This document shows positions 1-9,024 of a stretch of 64,000 bases of DNA, piece after piece. The notes beneath the pieces were generated by a model. That model was not told where the DNA came from. It searched no databases and was given only the letters and a program-made list of their open reading frames with translations. The stretch comes from Pontibacter coccineus (GTDB lineage Bacteria > Bacteroidota > Bacteroidia > Cytophagales > Hymenobacteraceae): the NCBI RefSeq assembly GCF_030546575.1, contig NZ_JAUOTN010000002.1:434001-498000 (forward strand), written 5' to 3'. How positions within the stretch are numbered: the stretch's first letter is position 1; each line of letters begins with the position of its first letter. The translations under genes and the position numbers were made by a program.

Positions 1-612
1 CGGGTAGATGTAGGTGTTGCGCACCATGAACTCCTTCAGGATGTCGTTCTGGATCGTGCCGCTCAGCTGCTCCGGCGTCACACCCTGCTCTTCGGCAGCC
101 ACAATATAAAAGGCCATGATCGGCAGCACAGCACCGTTCATCGTCATAGACACCGACATCTCATTCAGCGGAATCTGGTCGAAGAGGATTTTCATGTCCT
201 CCACCGAGTCGATGGCTACGCCAGCTTTACCCACGTCGCCCTCTACTCTGGGGTGGTCGGAGTCGTAGCCGCGGTGCGTGGCCAGGTCAAAGGCGACAGA
301 GAGGCCTTTTTGCCCACCAGCCAGGTTGCGACGGTAGAAAGCATTGGATTCCTCGGCGGTGGAGAAACCGGCATACTGGCGGATGGTCCAGGGCTTCTGC
401 ACATACATGGTGCTGTAGGGTCCGCGCAGGTAAGGCGGCAGACCGGCAGCAAAATCCAGGTGCTCGAAGTGCTTTACATCCTCGGAGGTATAGTAGCTTT
501 TGAGCGGGATCTGTTCAGCCGTTTTCCAGTTCTTCGGTGGCAGTGGGTCTATGGGGCCGTGCTCCGCCGAAGCGATCTTGTTGATATCTATGTTCGAAAA
601 GTCAGGTTTCAT
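1..612 (-). CDS. mutB: Methylmalonyl-CoA mutase large subunit, N-terminal part (cut by window edge)
   Basis: The reverse strand reads an open frame from the ATG at 610-612 to the window edge, 204 residues. It begins [13 protein letters not shown] and carries the conserved blocks [20 protein letters not shown] and [16 protein letters not shown], the start of the acyl-CoA binding TIM barrel of B12-dependent mutases. The enzyme converts (R)-methylmalonyl-CoA to succinyl-CoA in the cytoplasm as a heterodimer with the small subunit. The B12-binding C-terminal domain (DxHxxG) would lie outside the window. The small subunit is upstream at 1828-3666 but two unrelated genes lie between them, whereas mutA and mutB are usually adjacent. 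Family assignment is secure; intactness cannot be judged. Confidence 0.93.
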   Translation of the reverse strand, partial: MKPDFSNIDINKIASAEHGPIDPLPPKNWKTAEQIPLKSYYTSEDVKHFEHLDFAAGLPPYLRGPYSTMYVQKPWTIRQYAGFSTAEESNAFYRRNLAGGQKGLSVAFDLATHRGYDSDHPRVEGDVGKAGVAIDSVEDMKILFDQIPLNEMSVSMTMNGAVLPIMAFYIVAAEEQGVTPEQLSGTIQNDILKEFMVRNTYIYP

Positions 613-650
613 CTAACTTTGGGTTAAATTGCTTAATTGTTAAATTGTTG

Positions 651-714
651 AGAGTTGAATGTATGGTCTGATGAATAAAAATTTAACCATCAAACCATTT
701 TGCCATTCAACTCT
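651..714. repeat. Short inverted repeat in the mutB-GNAT spacer
   Basis: AGAGTTGAATG at 651-661 is repeated as its exact reverse complement at 704-714. It sits in a low-complexity AT-rich spacer (613-726) rich in TTAAATTGTT / ATTTAACCA words. The same words recur at 28441-28465, 32798-32815 and 33002-33015, so this is a dispersed intergenic low-complexity family rather than a site unique to this spacer. Confidence 0.6.
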
Positions 715-726
715 AATGCCAGCTCA

Positions 727-1215
727 TCAAATCAGATCAAACCGTTGCTCTGTCAATGCCTTGCCAAAGGCAGTGGAAGGTTTCTCTTCCGTCAGCTTAA
801 AGCCATAGCGTTTATACAAAGCGATGGCGCCTTCCTGTTCATGGGTCGTCCAGAGGAAGGCGGAGGTATAGCCTTTCTCCCTGTAGAAGTCCATGGCCAG
901 GTTCATGAGCTTTTTGCCCAGCCCGATACCTCTGAATTCCGGCTCTATCAGAAAGTATCTCACCTGGGCCACATTTCCGGGGCGGTGCATTAGGAAGATC
1001 GTTCCAACTATCCTGCCTTCATACTCAGCCAGCCAGGCCCGGTCTTTGTTTGGGTCGTACTGGCTGAAGAATTCGTGTAGCCCCTGGGCAATGTAACTCT
1101 CAAACTCAATTCCATAATGGTACTCGTTACTGTAAAGGGTACCGTGGCGATACGTAATATAGCCAATGTCTCCGGGTTTTAACGCCGTTCTAATGGTAAG
1201 GTCACTCAGTTGCAT
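727..1215 (-). CDS. GNAT family N-acetyltransferase
   Basis: 162 residues, the full length of a single GNAT domain. The acetyl-CoA pyrophosphate-binding motif A is visible as RYFLIEPEFRGIGLGKKLM (about residues 86-104), followed by the C-terminal GAIALYKRYGFKLTEE block that closes the fold. A small soluble transferase that moves acetyl from acetyl-CoA to an unidentified amine; the sequence resembles the acetyltransferase half of MarR-GNAT fusions but has no DNA-binding domain. It lies between the two mutase subunit genes on the same strand with spacers of 114 and 158 bp that both hold inverted repeats, suggesting insertion into an older mutA-mutB operon. Substrate unknown. Confidence 0.85.
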   Translation of the reverse strand: MQLSDLTIRTALKPGDIGYITYRHGTLYSNEYHYGIEFESYIAQGLHEFFSQYDPNKDRAWLAEYEGRIVGTIFLMHRPGNVAQVRYFLIEPEFRGIGLGKKLMNLAMDFYREKGYTSAFLWTTHEQEGAIALYKRYGFKLTEEKPSTAFGKALTEQRFDLI

Positions 1216-1238
1216 GTTTTATTTTTTAATGAGTGATG

Positions 1239-1371
1239 GAGTGAATGAGTGATTTTTCTATCAATACATTTACTCTTCAAAACTCAATAATTACTTATAT
1301 TCCTGCATGAGGTTAGACTAAGGATTTTCAAAGGGATGCATTCGTTCCATCACTAAATCACTCATTCACTC
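1239..1371. repeat. 17-bp perfect inverted repeat flanking a spacer
   Basis: GAGTGAATGAGTGATTT at 1239-1255 and its exact complement at 1355-1371 enclose about 100 bp of AT-rich sequence between the GNAT and SnoaL-like genes. The arms are built of GAGTGA words typical of Bacteroidota intergenic repeats. The pair could fold into a long hairpin or mark an old insertion end. No ORF lies inside. Confidence 0.65.
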
Positions 1372-1373
1372 AA

Positions 1374-1862
1374 TTAACTTGCGTGCTCAGAAGTGATGAC
1401 CCAGCGGCCATTCACTTTCTTCCAGAGCTGCGACGAGATGCCGCCCATCAGCTTTTTGCCCTGCAGGTCGATCTTCCAGCGGTACACGTAGTACACGGCT
1501 CCCGGACCTACCTGCTCGATGTGCAGCGGCTCGTAGGTATAGTCGCCCATCTTGCTGCGGTCCGTGAAGTCGGTCCTGAACATGTCCAGCACTTGCTGCC
1601 AGCCCTGCTCGGTGCCGTTGCGGCTGATCCAGAGCATGTCCGGCGACTCCCAGTAAAAGTCCATCGCCTTCTCCAGTTCGCCGTTGTTCCAGGCAGCAAC
1701 TTGCCCGTCAAGGGCCTGTTTTACTTCGGTGATCGCGTCGTTCATGATCGCTGGTTTGTGATTTTTTATTGTAAAAGATGTCGCCATAAACAGCAGTATA
1801 CCTGATGCCAGGTATAGCACAAGGCTCCTAATGCTTATCGCCGTTGTTCTCTTCGCGCTCAA
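1374..1862 (-). CDS. SnoaL-like / DUF4440 (NTF2-fold) protein with N-terminal hydrophobic segment
   Basis: 162 residues from the first ATG. A basic start and hydrophobic stretch (about residues 12-33) look like a signal anchor, followed by an NTF2-like domain: QVAAWNNGELEKAMDFYW near residues 54-71 and a closing block ending WKKVNGRWVITSEHAS. Such domains form a cone-shaped pocket; proteins of this type are usually small exported or cytosolic binding proteins of unknown substrate. The first start overlaps the end of mutA by 35 bp; ATGs at 1784 or 1745 would remove the overlap and the hydrophobic segment. An inverted pair of the iterated motif (1797-1816) lies inside the 5' part, which hints that the shorter start is possible. 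Function not assignable. Confidence 0.7.
   Translation of the reverse strand: MSAKRTTAISIRSLVLYLASGILLFMATSFTIKNHKPAIMNDAITEVKQALDGQVAAWNNGELEKAMDFYWESPDMLWISRNGTEQGWQQVLDMFRTDFTDRSKMGDYTYEPLHIEQVGPGAVYYVYRWKIDLQGKKLMGGISSQLWKKVNGRWVITSEHAS
1797..1816. repeat. Inverted pair of the iterated motif just after mutA
   Basis: TATACCTG (1797-1804), spacer ATGC, CAGGTATA (1809-1816): two motif copies head to head forming a potential 8-bp stem, 12 bp beyond the mutA stop in its direction of transcription. The position resembles that of paired uptake sequences that double as terminators in Neisseria. No T-tract follows. Confidence 0.6.
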
Positions 1863-3666
1863 GGCGCTTCTGCACCAACTCCAGTATGGTCGACATGTCG
1901 CAGTCCTCGAAAATGAACTCGTCGTAGCCGTGGGTGACCAGTTCTTCTTTCATGTGCTGCGGATCGTCGGCCATGATGATGGTGGGCTTGGATTCGTGCT
2001 GACTGATCCTGGGGCCAAACTCGCGGGCATACGTCGCTTCTGAAGTAGAAACAACCACTACCTCAGCGGCTGCGTGCAATAGGCGGGCGGCGGCGGTTTC
2101 CACGTCGTCGTATTGCTGCAAATCGGTGTCGAAGCCGGCACAGCTGAAAAATTCCTTTGCGAACGAGGCATTGATGTGGCGCTTGGCGGCCTGACCGATC
2201 ACGGCGATAACTGCCCGCGGACGACGCTTGCGTTTGCGCAAATGCAGTTCAGTGGCCATGCGCATCACCTCCGTAGGGTAGGCGGCACGGGTCGTATCGA
2301 ACTCGGCGCGTTGGATCAGCTCCTCCGGATCGAACTCGATCTTCTCTTTCGGGTTCGGGTATTTGTTGGTACCCACCAGCACCATGCGACCCGTCGCGAT
2401 ATCGCGGAACTTCTGGCGGCTCACTTCGGTGATCGAGCTCAGGATGAAACCACTTTCGTAAGCGGCCTCAAAACCTCCCTGCACCTCTATTTGCTTGAAC
2501 AGCTCCCAAGCTCTGGAGGCAAGTTCGTTTGTAAGCGACTCCAGGTAATAGGAGCCGGCGGCAGGGTCCACGGCTTTGTCCAGGTAAGACTCCTCTTTCA
2601 GGATGATAGACACGTTGCGGGCGATGCGCTCCGAGAACTCATTCGAATCCTGAAAGGTACTGTCAAATGGCAGTACGGTGAGCGAATCGGCGCCGGAGAG
2701 AACGGCCGACATGGCCTCGGTGGTCACGCGCAGCATGTTCACGTAGGGGTCGAGCGTGGTCTGGTACCAGCTGGAGGTGGTGCTGTGGATGCGGAGCTTG
2801 GCGGCCAGTGCCGGCTCGGCCTGGTAGGCCTCCACGACAGCGGACCACAACAGGCGCAGAGCACGCAACTTAGCTATCTCGAAAAAGTAATTGGTGCCGG
2901 CTCCCATGCAGAACAGCATGTTGCGCAACACCGACTCCAGCGGCTCACCGGCTGTGGTGAGGCGATCGGTATAGGCCACGGCGGCACTCAGGGTATAGGC
3001 TACTTCCTGCGTGAGCGAAGCCCCGATGCTGCTGAAGTTGGTGCCGCAAACCGTCACACCGTAGAAGTCGGGGCTGTCTTTGGTCAGGTCAAGCACCTGG
3101 GTGATGGTTTTGATTTCGGCCTCGCTAAGTTGGCCGTTTCCTGACATCGGGTCATAATTCATAAAGCCCTTCAGGTTGCGGGGAGAGATGTTCTGCTCCG
3201 ATAGCGAGGTGTAGAGTCCTTTTAGGAAATCTGCCGGGTTGCCGCTCAGGGTATAGCTGACTGACTGTGTGGTCAGGTCAAGTTGTTCGGTCAGGTAAGC
3301 GAAGTCGAATTCCTGCGGATCTTCCACAATAAAGAGCACACCGTCAGCGCCTCTGCCCAGGGCGTCAGCCGCTTTGTCGATAGCCGGTTTTCCGTTGCCC
3401 AAGGCCTTTATTTTCTGGATGTTCTGCCAGCCGTTGTCACTGCCTGCGTTGCCGCGCAGGAAGGGAAAGTCGCCGGGTTCCTGCTGCGCAAATGGCAGGT
3501 GCTGAATGTCTTCGCGGGTATAGTAGGGCTTGATCGTAATGCCTTCGTAGGTATGCCAGTTCAGGCTTTCGAGTGGGGTATCGCGCAGGTCCTTCTGCGT
3601 GCGCGCTGCCCAGTCGGCTGCCGTGCCTGGCTTGAATTCTGAGAATAGCTTCTGCTCGTCAGTCAT
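1828..3666 (-). CDS. mutA: Methylmalonyl-CoA mutase small subunit
   Basis: 612 residues, the normal length for the small subunit. The N-terminal two thirds is a degenerate mutase TIM barrel (for example YDPMSGNGQLSE, GTNYFFEIAKLRALRLLW and LRIHSTTSSWYQTTLDPYVN). The last 130 residues form a flavodoxin-like B12-binding fold that lacks the cobalamin histidine motif DxHxxG, as expected for the non-catalytic chain. It pairs with MutB to isomerise methylmalonyl-CoA to succinyl-CoA, allowing use of propionate and odd-chain or branched-chain carbon. It is separated from mutB (1-612) by two genes. The PduO-type adenosyltransferase at 52432 could supply its cofactor, and the prpE locus at 36941 its upstream substrate. 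Confidence 0.93.
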   Translation of the reverse strand: MTDEQKLFSEFKPGTAADWAARTQKDLRDTPLESLNWHTYEGITIKPYYTREDIQHLPFAQQEPGDFPFLRGNAGSDNGWQNIQKIKALGNGKPAIDKAADALGRGADGVLFIVEDPQEFDFAYLTEQLDLTTQSVSYTLSGNPADFLKGLYTSLSEQNISPRNLKGFMNYDPMSGNGQLSEAEIKTITQVLDLTKDSPDFYGVTVCGTNFSSIGASLTQEVAYTLSAAVAYTDRLTTAGEPLESVLRNMLFCMGAGTNYFFEIAKLRALRLLWSAVVEAYQAEPALAAKLRIHSTTSSWYQTTLDPYVNMLRVTTEAMSAVLSGADSLTVLPFDSTFQDSNEFSERIARNVSIILKEESYLDKAVDPAAGSYYLESLTNELASRAWELFKQIEVQGGFEAAYESGFILSSITEVSRQKFRDIATGRMVLVGTNKYPNPKEKIEFDPEELIQRAEFDTTRAAYPTEVMRMATELHLRKRKRRPRAVIAVIGQAAKRHINASFAKEFFSCAGFDTDLQQYDDVETAAARLLHAAAEVVVVSTSEATYAREFGPRISQHESKPTIIMADDPQHMKEELVTHGYDEFIFEDCDMSTILELVQKRLEREENNGDKH

Positions 3667-3757
3667 CGTGTAGGGGTGTTATTTCCTGTAAATATATACT
3701 TTCTCTTGCAGCTTATGAAAAGCGGGAAGAAGGTCTGGAGGTTTTATCACTGTGAAT

Positions 3758-4138
3758 TTAGTCTACGTGAACCACAAAGCGCAGGTATAGCCAAAGACCC
3801 AATAAGAGCCAGGCCAGGACGATGACAGCCGCCATGATGTAGTTGGGCTTTCGTTCCAGGAGCTGTTGCCTGGCCTTTGCGCGGTACTCCTGCACCACCT
3901 CCGCGGGCAGCAGCTTAAGGGAGAGCCAGATGCCGAGCGGGAGCAGGATCAGATCGTCGAGGTAGCCGAGCACAGGTATAAAATCAGGTATCAGGTCGAT
4001 CGGGCTGAAGGCGTAAGCGACGGTAAGGATCAGTACCACCTTGGCAAAAAATGGCACGCGCGGGTCGCGGTAGGCCAGGTATAAGGTATAGATGTCCTCT
4101 TTGAGTTTCCGGACGGTGGCTTTCCATTGCTGCAGCAT
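3758..4138 (-). CDS. DUF1232 (YkvA-like) membrane protein
   Basis: 126 residues with the DUF1232 signature AYAFSPIDLIPDFIPVLGYL followed by DDLILLPLGIWLSLKLLP (about residues 41-78), then a C-terminal transmembrane helix (MAAVIVLAWLLLGLWLYLRF). The family is widespread, and its biochemical role is unknown. The gene is monocistronic in appearance, divergent from the M20 hydrolase at 4203 with a 64-bp shared spacer that must hold both promoters. Confidence 0.85.
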   Translation of the reverse strand: MLQQWKATVRKLKEDIYTLYLAYRDPRVPFFAKVVLILTVAYAFSPIDLIPDFIPVLGYLDDLILLPLGIWLSLKLLPAEVVQEYRAKARQQLLERKPNYIMAAVIVLAWLLLGLWLYLRFVVHVD

Positions 4139-4202
4139 GGATTCTTGTACGGCAATTCCAAAAATTATGTAGCTTTAGAGGAAGCAAACAATCAATCTGA
4201 AC

Positions 4203-5534
4203 ATGATACAGCCTTATACCTTCCTTCAGAAAGCATTGCCCCTCTGCCTGGGGCTGCTTGTGACCGTACCTGCCCTTGCGCAGGACTCTAAATTGCTGGC
4301 CAGGGCCAATACCATGGCCGACAAACTGGAGCCGAAGGTGATCGAGTGGCGGCGTGACTTTCACCAATACCCGGAACTGGGCAACCGCGAAACCAAGACA
4401 GCCGAAAAGATTGCAGACCACCTCCGCAAGTTAGGTATAGAGGTGCAAACGGGCATAGCCCATACCGGTGTGGTCGGCATCCTGAAAGGTGGAAAACCCG
4501 GCCCGGTCGTGGCCCTGCGTGCCGATATTGACGGTTTGCCTGTAACAGAGCGGACGGATGTGCCTTTTGCCTCCAAAGAGCGCAGCACTTACAACGGACA
4601 GGAAGTGGGCGTGATGCACGCCTGCGGCCACGACACGCACATCGCCATGCTGATGGGGACGGCTGAGGTGCTGGCAGGTATGAAAAAAGACCTGAAAGGA
4701 ACCGTGAAGTTTATCTTCCAGCCAGCGGAGGAGGGATCGCCGATCGGTGAAGAGGGCGGTGCCGCCCTAATGGTGAAGGAAGGCGTGCTCGACAAGGGAC
4801 CGAAACCGGAAGTGATCTTTGGCCTGCACATCAACTCCCAGACCGAGGTGGGTACCATCAAGTATACGCCGGGCGGAACCATGGCGAGCGCCGACATTTT
4901 CCGCATCAAAGTAAAAGGCAAGCAGGTGCACGGCGCCTATCCCTGGTCAGGTATAGACCCGATCGTGGTGTCCGCTCAGATCATCAACGGCCTGCAGACC
5001 ATTATCAGCCGCCAGACGCAGTTACCGGAAGGCGCTGCCGTGATCACAGTAGGTAGCATACACGGGGGAGTGCGCAACAACATCATACCGGAGGAGGTGC
5101 TGATGGAAGGCACCATCCGGGCGCTGGACGTGGAGATGCAGAAGAAACTGCATGAGAAGCTGAAGCTCACTGCCACCAAAATTGCAGAAGCCAGCGGCGC
5201 TGTTGCTGAAGTAGAGATCATCCCACAAACCCCCGTTACCTACAACGACCTGGCCTTAACTGAGCGCATGCTACCCACGCTACGCACCGTGGCAGGCCGC
5301 GACAAGGTGGTGCTGGCTAAAGCGGTGACCGGCGCCGAGGATTTTGCATTCTACCAGGAGAAGATACCGGGTCTGTTCCTGTTTGTAGGAGGTATGTCAA
5401 AAGGCAAGAAGCCGGAGGAAGTGGCCCCGCACCACACACCGGATTTCTTTATAGATGAAAGCGGCCTGAAGCTTGGCGTAAAAACGCTGACCAGCCTGAC
5501 CTTGAACTACATGGAAGGAAAAGGCGAGAAGTAA
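4203..5534 (+). CDS. Secreted M20 family amidohydrolase (hippurate/IAA-amino acid hydrolase type)
   Basis: 443 residues. An N-terminal signal peptide ends around VTVPALAQ, so the enzyme is periplasmic or exported. The M20D metal-binding sites are visible: VALRADIDGLPV, MHACGHDTHIAMLMGTAEVL (about residues 137-156), FIFQPAEEG and, at the C-terminus, GAEDFAFYQEKIPGLFLFVG. The central ACT-like dimerisation insert (ADIFRIKVKGKQVHGAYPW) is present. The family removes acyl groups from N-acyl amino acids or acyl conjugates; the exact substrate cannot be read. A strong terminator follows at 5545-5580. Confidence 0.9.
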   Translation: MIQPYTFLQKALPLCLGLLVTVPALAQDSKLLARANTMADKLEPKVIEWRRDFHQYPELGNRETKTAEKIADHLRKLGIEVQTGIAHTGVVGILKGGKPGPVVALRADIDGLPVTERTDVPFASKERSTYNGQEVGVMHACGHDTHIAMLMGTAEVLAGMKKDLKGTVKFIFQPAEEGSPIGEEGGAALMVKEGVLDKGPKPEVIFGLHINSQTEVGTIKYTPGGTMASADIFRIKVKGKQVHGAYPWSGIDPIVVSAQIINGLQTIISRQTQLPEGAAVITVGSIHGGVRNNIIPEEVLMEGTIRALDVEMQKKLHEKLKLTATKIAEASGAVAEVEIIPQTPVTYNDLALTERMLPTLRTVAGRDKVVLAKAVTGAEDFAFYQEKIPGLFLFVGGMSKGKKPEEVAPHHTPDFFIDESGLKLGVKTLTSLTLNYMEGKGEK

Positions 5535-5544
5535 ACAGGTATAG

Positions 5545-5580
5545 AAAAGCCTCCCTCAATACCAACTGAGGGAGGCTTTT
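5545..5580. terminator. Bidirectional rho-independent terminator
   Basis: AAAAGCCTCCCTCA (5545-5558) and its exact complement (5567-5580) form a 14-bp stem with an 8-nt loop, followed by TTG. The A-tract on the left and T-tract on the right let it end both the M20 gene (plus) and the convergent T9SS cargo gene (minus). Confidence 0.9.
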
Positions 5581-5591
5581 TGTTGTAAAGA

Positions 5592-6995
5592 TTACTGCAG
5601 CACCAACTTGCCCGTTTCGATGGGGGAGAGCTGGCTGGTTAAGGTATAGGTATAGAGTCCCGAGGCCAGCTTGGCCGGGCGGGCAAAGTCGTTTCTGCCC
5701 GGCCTCAAGGTATAGCTCGCCACCACCTTGCCTGTCACATCGCGCACCAGCAGGTGCAGGCCCGGCAGGTCGGGGGCCTCAAAGGTAAACTCGCCCCGTG
5801 CCGGGTTCGGGTATAGTTTCGGGCTTTCAGTTGGGAAATCGTCACCGGAAGATAGCGGACGGCGCTGCTCGCCCACGTAAATGTAAGCGAATGCCCAGGC
5901 GAATTCCACGTTCCGTCCATACTGGTGGGCAGGCTCTTTATTGTCCGCCCAGCTTCTCAAGCCTATCAGGTATGGCTCGGTCCGCTCTAGTGCAGGCGTC
6001 GGGGTGAAGGTATAGCGAATGGCATAGCCGTTCGTAGTGTCTCTGAATTGCAAGGCTGTATCTACCAGCTGCAGGGTGTCAATTTCTCCGAATTGGCGTG
6101 CTATCAGTGGTAAAACTACATGGCCAGGAAGGTTTCGCAGATAGAATTCTAACTTAACCGGCTGCCCAGGCCACGTCTGTATAGAACCGTCTTCATTCAC
6201 TGTCAGGCGATCTTTGTTGATGAGGCTGATTTCGGGCTGCTCCAGCCGCTCCCTTACAAGCAGCGTCATCTCCACGACCGTAGAGCCCAATAGTTTGCCA
6301 TCCCGGACCTCTGTTATGCGAACATTAAGAACGTACTGGCCATTTACTTCAGGATTTGGCCAGTGTAGTTCGCCAAACTCGTTTATCCTTAGCCCTTCTG
6401 GCTGCTGGTAACCGGGTGCATTGGCTATCTCGTTTGCAGATTTTCTATATTTAGGGATTACCAGATCGTACATCAGGTAGTCGCCATCGGCATCGTAGGC
6501 CAGGAGATTGTGTGTCCAGGGCTCATGGGGGAACACCTGTACTACTCCCGTGCCGGCCAGTTTTACGCTGTTCAGGTTTTTCAGTGAACTGCCTACTTTC
6601 ACGTTGGTTTGGATATAAAAAGCAAGTTGATCAGTTGGAGGTGCTAGATTCAAAATGCCACCATTCCTGTTCTCTGCTATCCAACTTACAATGTAGTCAC
6701 CTGCCGAGGAATAGGTGTGCGACCACCTGAAAACAGAGGTGTAAAAACTTTTACTGTACGTTGGTAAGGCAGCTCTTTCAACCATCACATTATTGCCATC
6801 TCCCATATTTATATAAACAGCTGGGTCAGAAGCTGTTGATGCCGTGTAATTGTAAGTCGTCATCTCAAAATTGAGCTTTAGCGGGTTCTGCGGGTCGGTT
6901 GTATAACTGATGTAGCCGCTGTAAATGTGTGTGGCCTGTACTAGTACGGGTGCCAGCAACAGAGCGAGTATACAAAGTAAAGGTTTGATATTCAT
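5592..6995 (-). CDS. Secreted protein with T9SS type A sorting domain
   Basis: 467 residues: signal peptide (MNIKPLLCILALLLAPVLVQ), then a THIYSGYISYTTD start of the mature chain, beta-rich ectodomain repeats (AYDADGDYLMYDLV, FGELHWPNPEVNGQYVLNV) and a C-terminal sorting domain beginning KLYPNPARGEFTFEAP (about residue 394) and ending ETGKLVLQ. The domain directs export by the type IX system and anchoring or release at the cell surface. It is a paralogue of the next gene (7120-8853): both share the start of the mature domain and the block ENRNGGILNLAPPTDQL. Binding target or enzymatic activity is not evident. An iterated motif copy begins 2 bp upstream of the start codon. Confidence 0.85.
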   Translation of the reverse strand: MNIKPLLCILALLLAPVLVQATHIYSGYISYTTDPQNPLKLNFEMTTYNYTASTASDPAVYINMGDGNNVMVERAALPTYSKSFYTSVFRWSHTYSSAGDYIVSWIAENRNGGILNLAPPTDQLAFYIQTNVKVGSSLKNLNSVKLAGTGVVQVFPHEPWTHNLLAYDADGDYLMYDLVIPKYRKSANEIANAPGYQQPEGLRINEFGELHWPNPEVNGQYVLNVRITEVRDGKLLGSTVVEMTLLVRERLEQPEISLINKDRLTVNEDGSIQTWPGQPVKLEFYLRNLPGHVVLPLIARQFGEIDTLQLVDTALQFRDTTNGYAIRYTFTPTPALERTEPYLIGLRSWADNKEPAHQYGRNVEFAWAFAYIYVGEQRRPLSSGDDFPTESPKLYPNPARGEFTFEAPDLPGLHLLVRDVTGKVVASYTLRPGRNDFARPAKLASGLYTYTLTSQLSPIETGKLVLQ

Positions 6996-7119
6996 AGGTA
7001 TAGGCTTTAAGAATATAAATGTAACAATAGATTCTTAATACGCTAATATTGTAATAATATTGTGATTTTTTTGCCTAATATGCATTGCCCTAAATTTCAG
7101 CTATACCTGTTTGGCAGCT

Positions 7120-8853
7120 TTACTGCATCACCAGCTTACCGCTCCGAATGGGTTGTGCCCGGCTTGACAGGGTATAGAAGTAGAGCCCCGGGCTAAGTGC
7201 TGTGGGTCTGCTGAGGAGATTGTGACCAGGCTGCAAGGTATAACCGGCCACCTTTTTGCCAGTCACATCCTGCAACTGCAGGTATAGGTCCGGCAGTTCG
7301 GGCGCCTCAACCATAAACCTTTCGGTGGCAGGATTGGGATATGGTAGTTTTTTGCCAGATGCCAAGTCATGCTCAGACGACAGGGGAAGAGGTTCGGAGA
7401 CAAGCACCTGCAAAACAAGTTCCTGGGTAGTGGAAGAAGAGCTGTTGCTGGTGCGCAACTGCATGGAAGTGCTGCTGATTGTGATGGTATAGGGTTTGCT
7501 GCTGACTTGCGCCTGCGACGGGTTGAAAACAAGTTCTCCTACCACACTGTCAGCCGAGTCGCGGGTAACGAAGCTGAAGCGCCCGGCCCCGGCTTTCAGG
7601 TTGCTGTCGATGTTTAAATCCACTGTGTTTCCCAAGCCATTGTAAGCAAACAGCATCACTTTTATGTCCTGCCCAGGTATGCTGCTAATATGGCCTTCGG
7701 GGGTGTATTTCAGGTTGCCTGTCGCCAGCATACCCAGTTTTACCTCTTCGGGCTGCCAGATCAAAAGGGAGACCGGCAGCGTCGCGACGTAAATTTGGGG
7801 TAAGTATGGTGTGCCAGGGTTTCTGAATGCAAAGTTGAAATTGATCCCATAGGGTTGTCTACGGCTTAGTGTCTCAGGGGCTGTAAAGCTGAACTCGCTC
7901 ACGAGGCTGCTGATGCTGCGGAACGAAACATCCTTTAATCCAAGTCCCTGCAACTCGCTGAGCCAGGTTTTGTCGGCCTGATAAGGGAAGTGTAGGCGTA
8001 GGCTGACTTTTTCTCCGGGCTTGACCAGCAGCCTGCTGTCTTTCAGGAAGGTGAGTTCTTCTCTGTTTTCTATTTTAATTTCCGGAAACTCCAGCTTGTC
8101 GTCGAGTACCAGAAACTGCATGTCGAATATGGTACGGCCAACTTTTCTGCCTTTGCGATACTGCGTAATCGCTACTGCAAAGGCATACTCCCCCACTTTG
8201 TCAGGATTCTCCCAGTGAACCTCTCCGAAACGGTTAATAGTGAATCCTTCCGGAATGGTAAACCCGGGAGAGGAATAGAGCAATTTCTGAGCATCAGTGT
8301 GCAAAGGGGCGATCAGTTCGTAGCCCAGGCTATCGCCATCCGGGTCATAGGCAAGCAGGTTAAATCGCAAGGGGTTTCCCCGGTACGCGGTAAAATGTGG
8401 TTCCGTTTTAATTTGAACACTATTCCGGTTTAGATCCAGCGGGTGGTAATTCGTCTCTGTTGCGATGCCCATGGATAACTGATCGGTTGGCGGGGCCAGG
8501 TTTAGGATGCCGCCATTCCTGTTTTCACCGATCCAGGTGGCAGTAAAAGTGCCCGCCGCCGCAAAGGTGTACTCCCATGTGTAAGTGGACAGTAACACAT
8601 CCGGCTTTATGGTCTTAAAATTAGCACGCTTAACAGTCAATGGCACACCATCCCCCATCTGTATCATGACAGAAGGATCATCTGCCGGTGAGCTTTCTTT
8701 GGTATAGAGCTTCAGGGTATAATAAGCTTTCCGAGGGTTTTCCGCATCCAGCGTGTAATGGATGTAACCTCCACGCAGATGCGTCGCTTCGGCCGGCAGA
8801 CTGGTAAATAGCAGCGGCAGCAAGAGGAGGAGAGGGTAGAGGAATGTTTTCAT
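7120..8853 (-). CDS. Secreted protein with T9SS type A sorting domain (paralogue of 5592-6995)
   Basis: 577 residues from the ATG at 8853, chosen because it opens a clean signal peptide (MKTFLYPLLLLLPLLFTSLP) cut before EATHLRGGYIHYT; the 83 residues available upstream in the same frame are Cys/Pro-rich and look non-coding. The ectodomain repeats the paralogue plan (ENRNGGILNLAPPTDQL, LLAYDPDGDSLGYEL, FGEVHWENPDKVGEY) with an extra beta domain of roughly 110 residues, and the sorting domain starts KLPYPNPATERFMVEAP and ends IRSGKLVMQ. An outer-surface protein exported by T9SS; no catalytic motif is seen. The tandem arrangement with 5592 indicates local duplication. Confidence 0.85.
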   Translation of the reverse strand: MKTFLYPLLLLLPLLFTSLPAEATHLRGGYIHYTLDAENPRKAYYTLKLYTKESSPADDPSVMIQMGDGVPLTVKRANFKTIKPDVLLSTYTWEYTFAAAGTFTATWIGENRNGGILNLAPPTDQLSMGIATETNYHPLDLNRNSVQIKTEPHFTAYRGNPLRFNLLAYDPDGDSLGYELIAPLHTDAQKLLYSSPGFTIPEGFTINRFGEVHWENPDKVGEYAFAVAITQYRKGRKVGRTIFDMQFLVLDDKLEFPEIKIENREELTFLKDSRLLVKPGEKVSLRLHFPYQADKTWLSELQGLGLKDVSFRSISSLVSEFSFTAPETLSRRQPYGINFNFAFRNPGTPYLPQIYVATLPVSLLIWQPEEVKLGMLATGNLKYTPEGHISSIPGQDIKVMLFAYNGLGNTVDLNIDSNLKAGAGRFSFVTRDSADSVVGELVFNPSQAQVSSKPYTITISSTSMQLRTSNSSSSTTQELVLQVLVSEPLPLSSEHDLASGKKLPYPNPATERFMVEAPELPDLYLQLQDVTGKKVAGYTLQPGHNLLSRPTALSPGLYFYTLSSRAQPIRSGKLVMQ

Positions 8854-9024
8854 AGGCCAAGGCGGTATCACGATTGATGTATGATGCAATATAAGGTATT
8901 TTGGATGTAATTGGGAGACAGCGTAGAGCGGGATGCTGCCCGGTGAAGTAAAATTATAATTGTGTAGCAAGCTTGGCTGTGCCCTGCAATGTTGATAACT
9001 TTGGGGATAATTACAGCAGCACCC

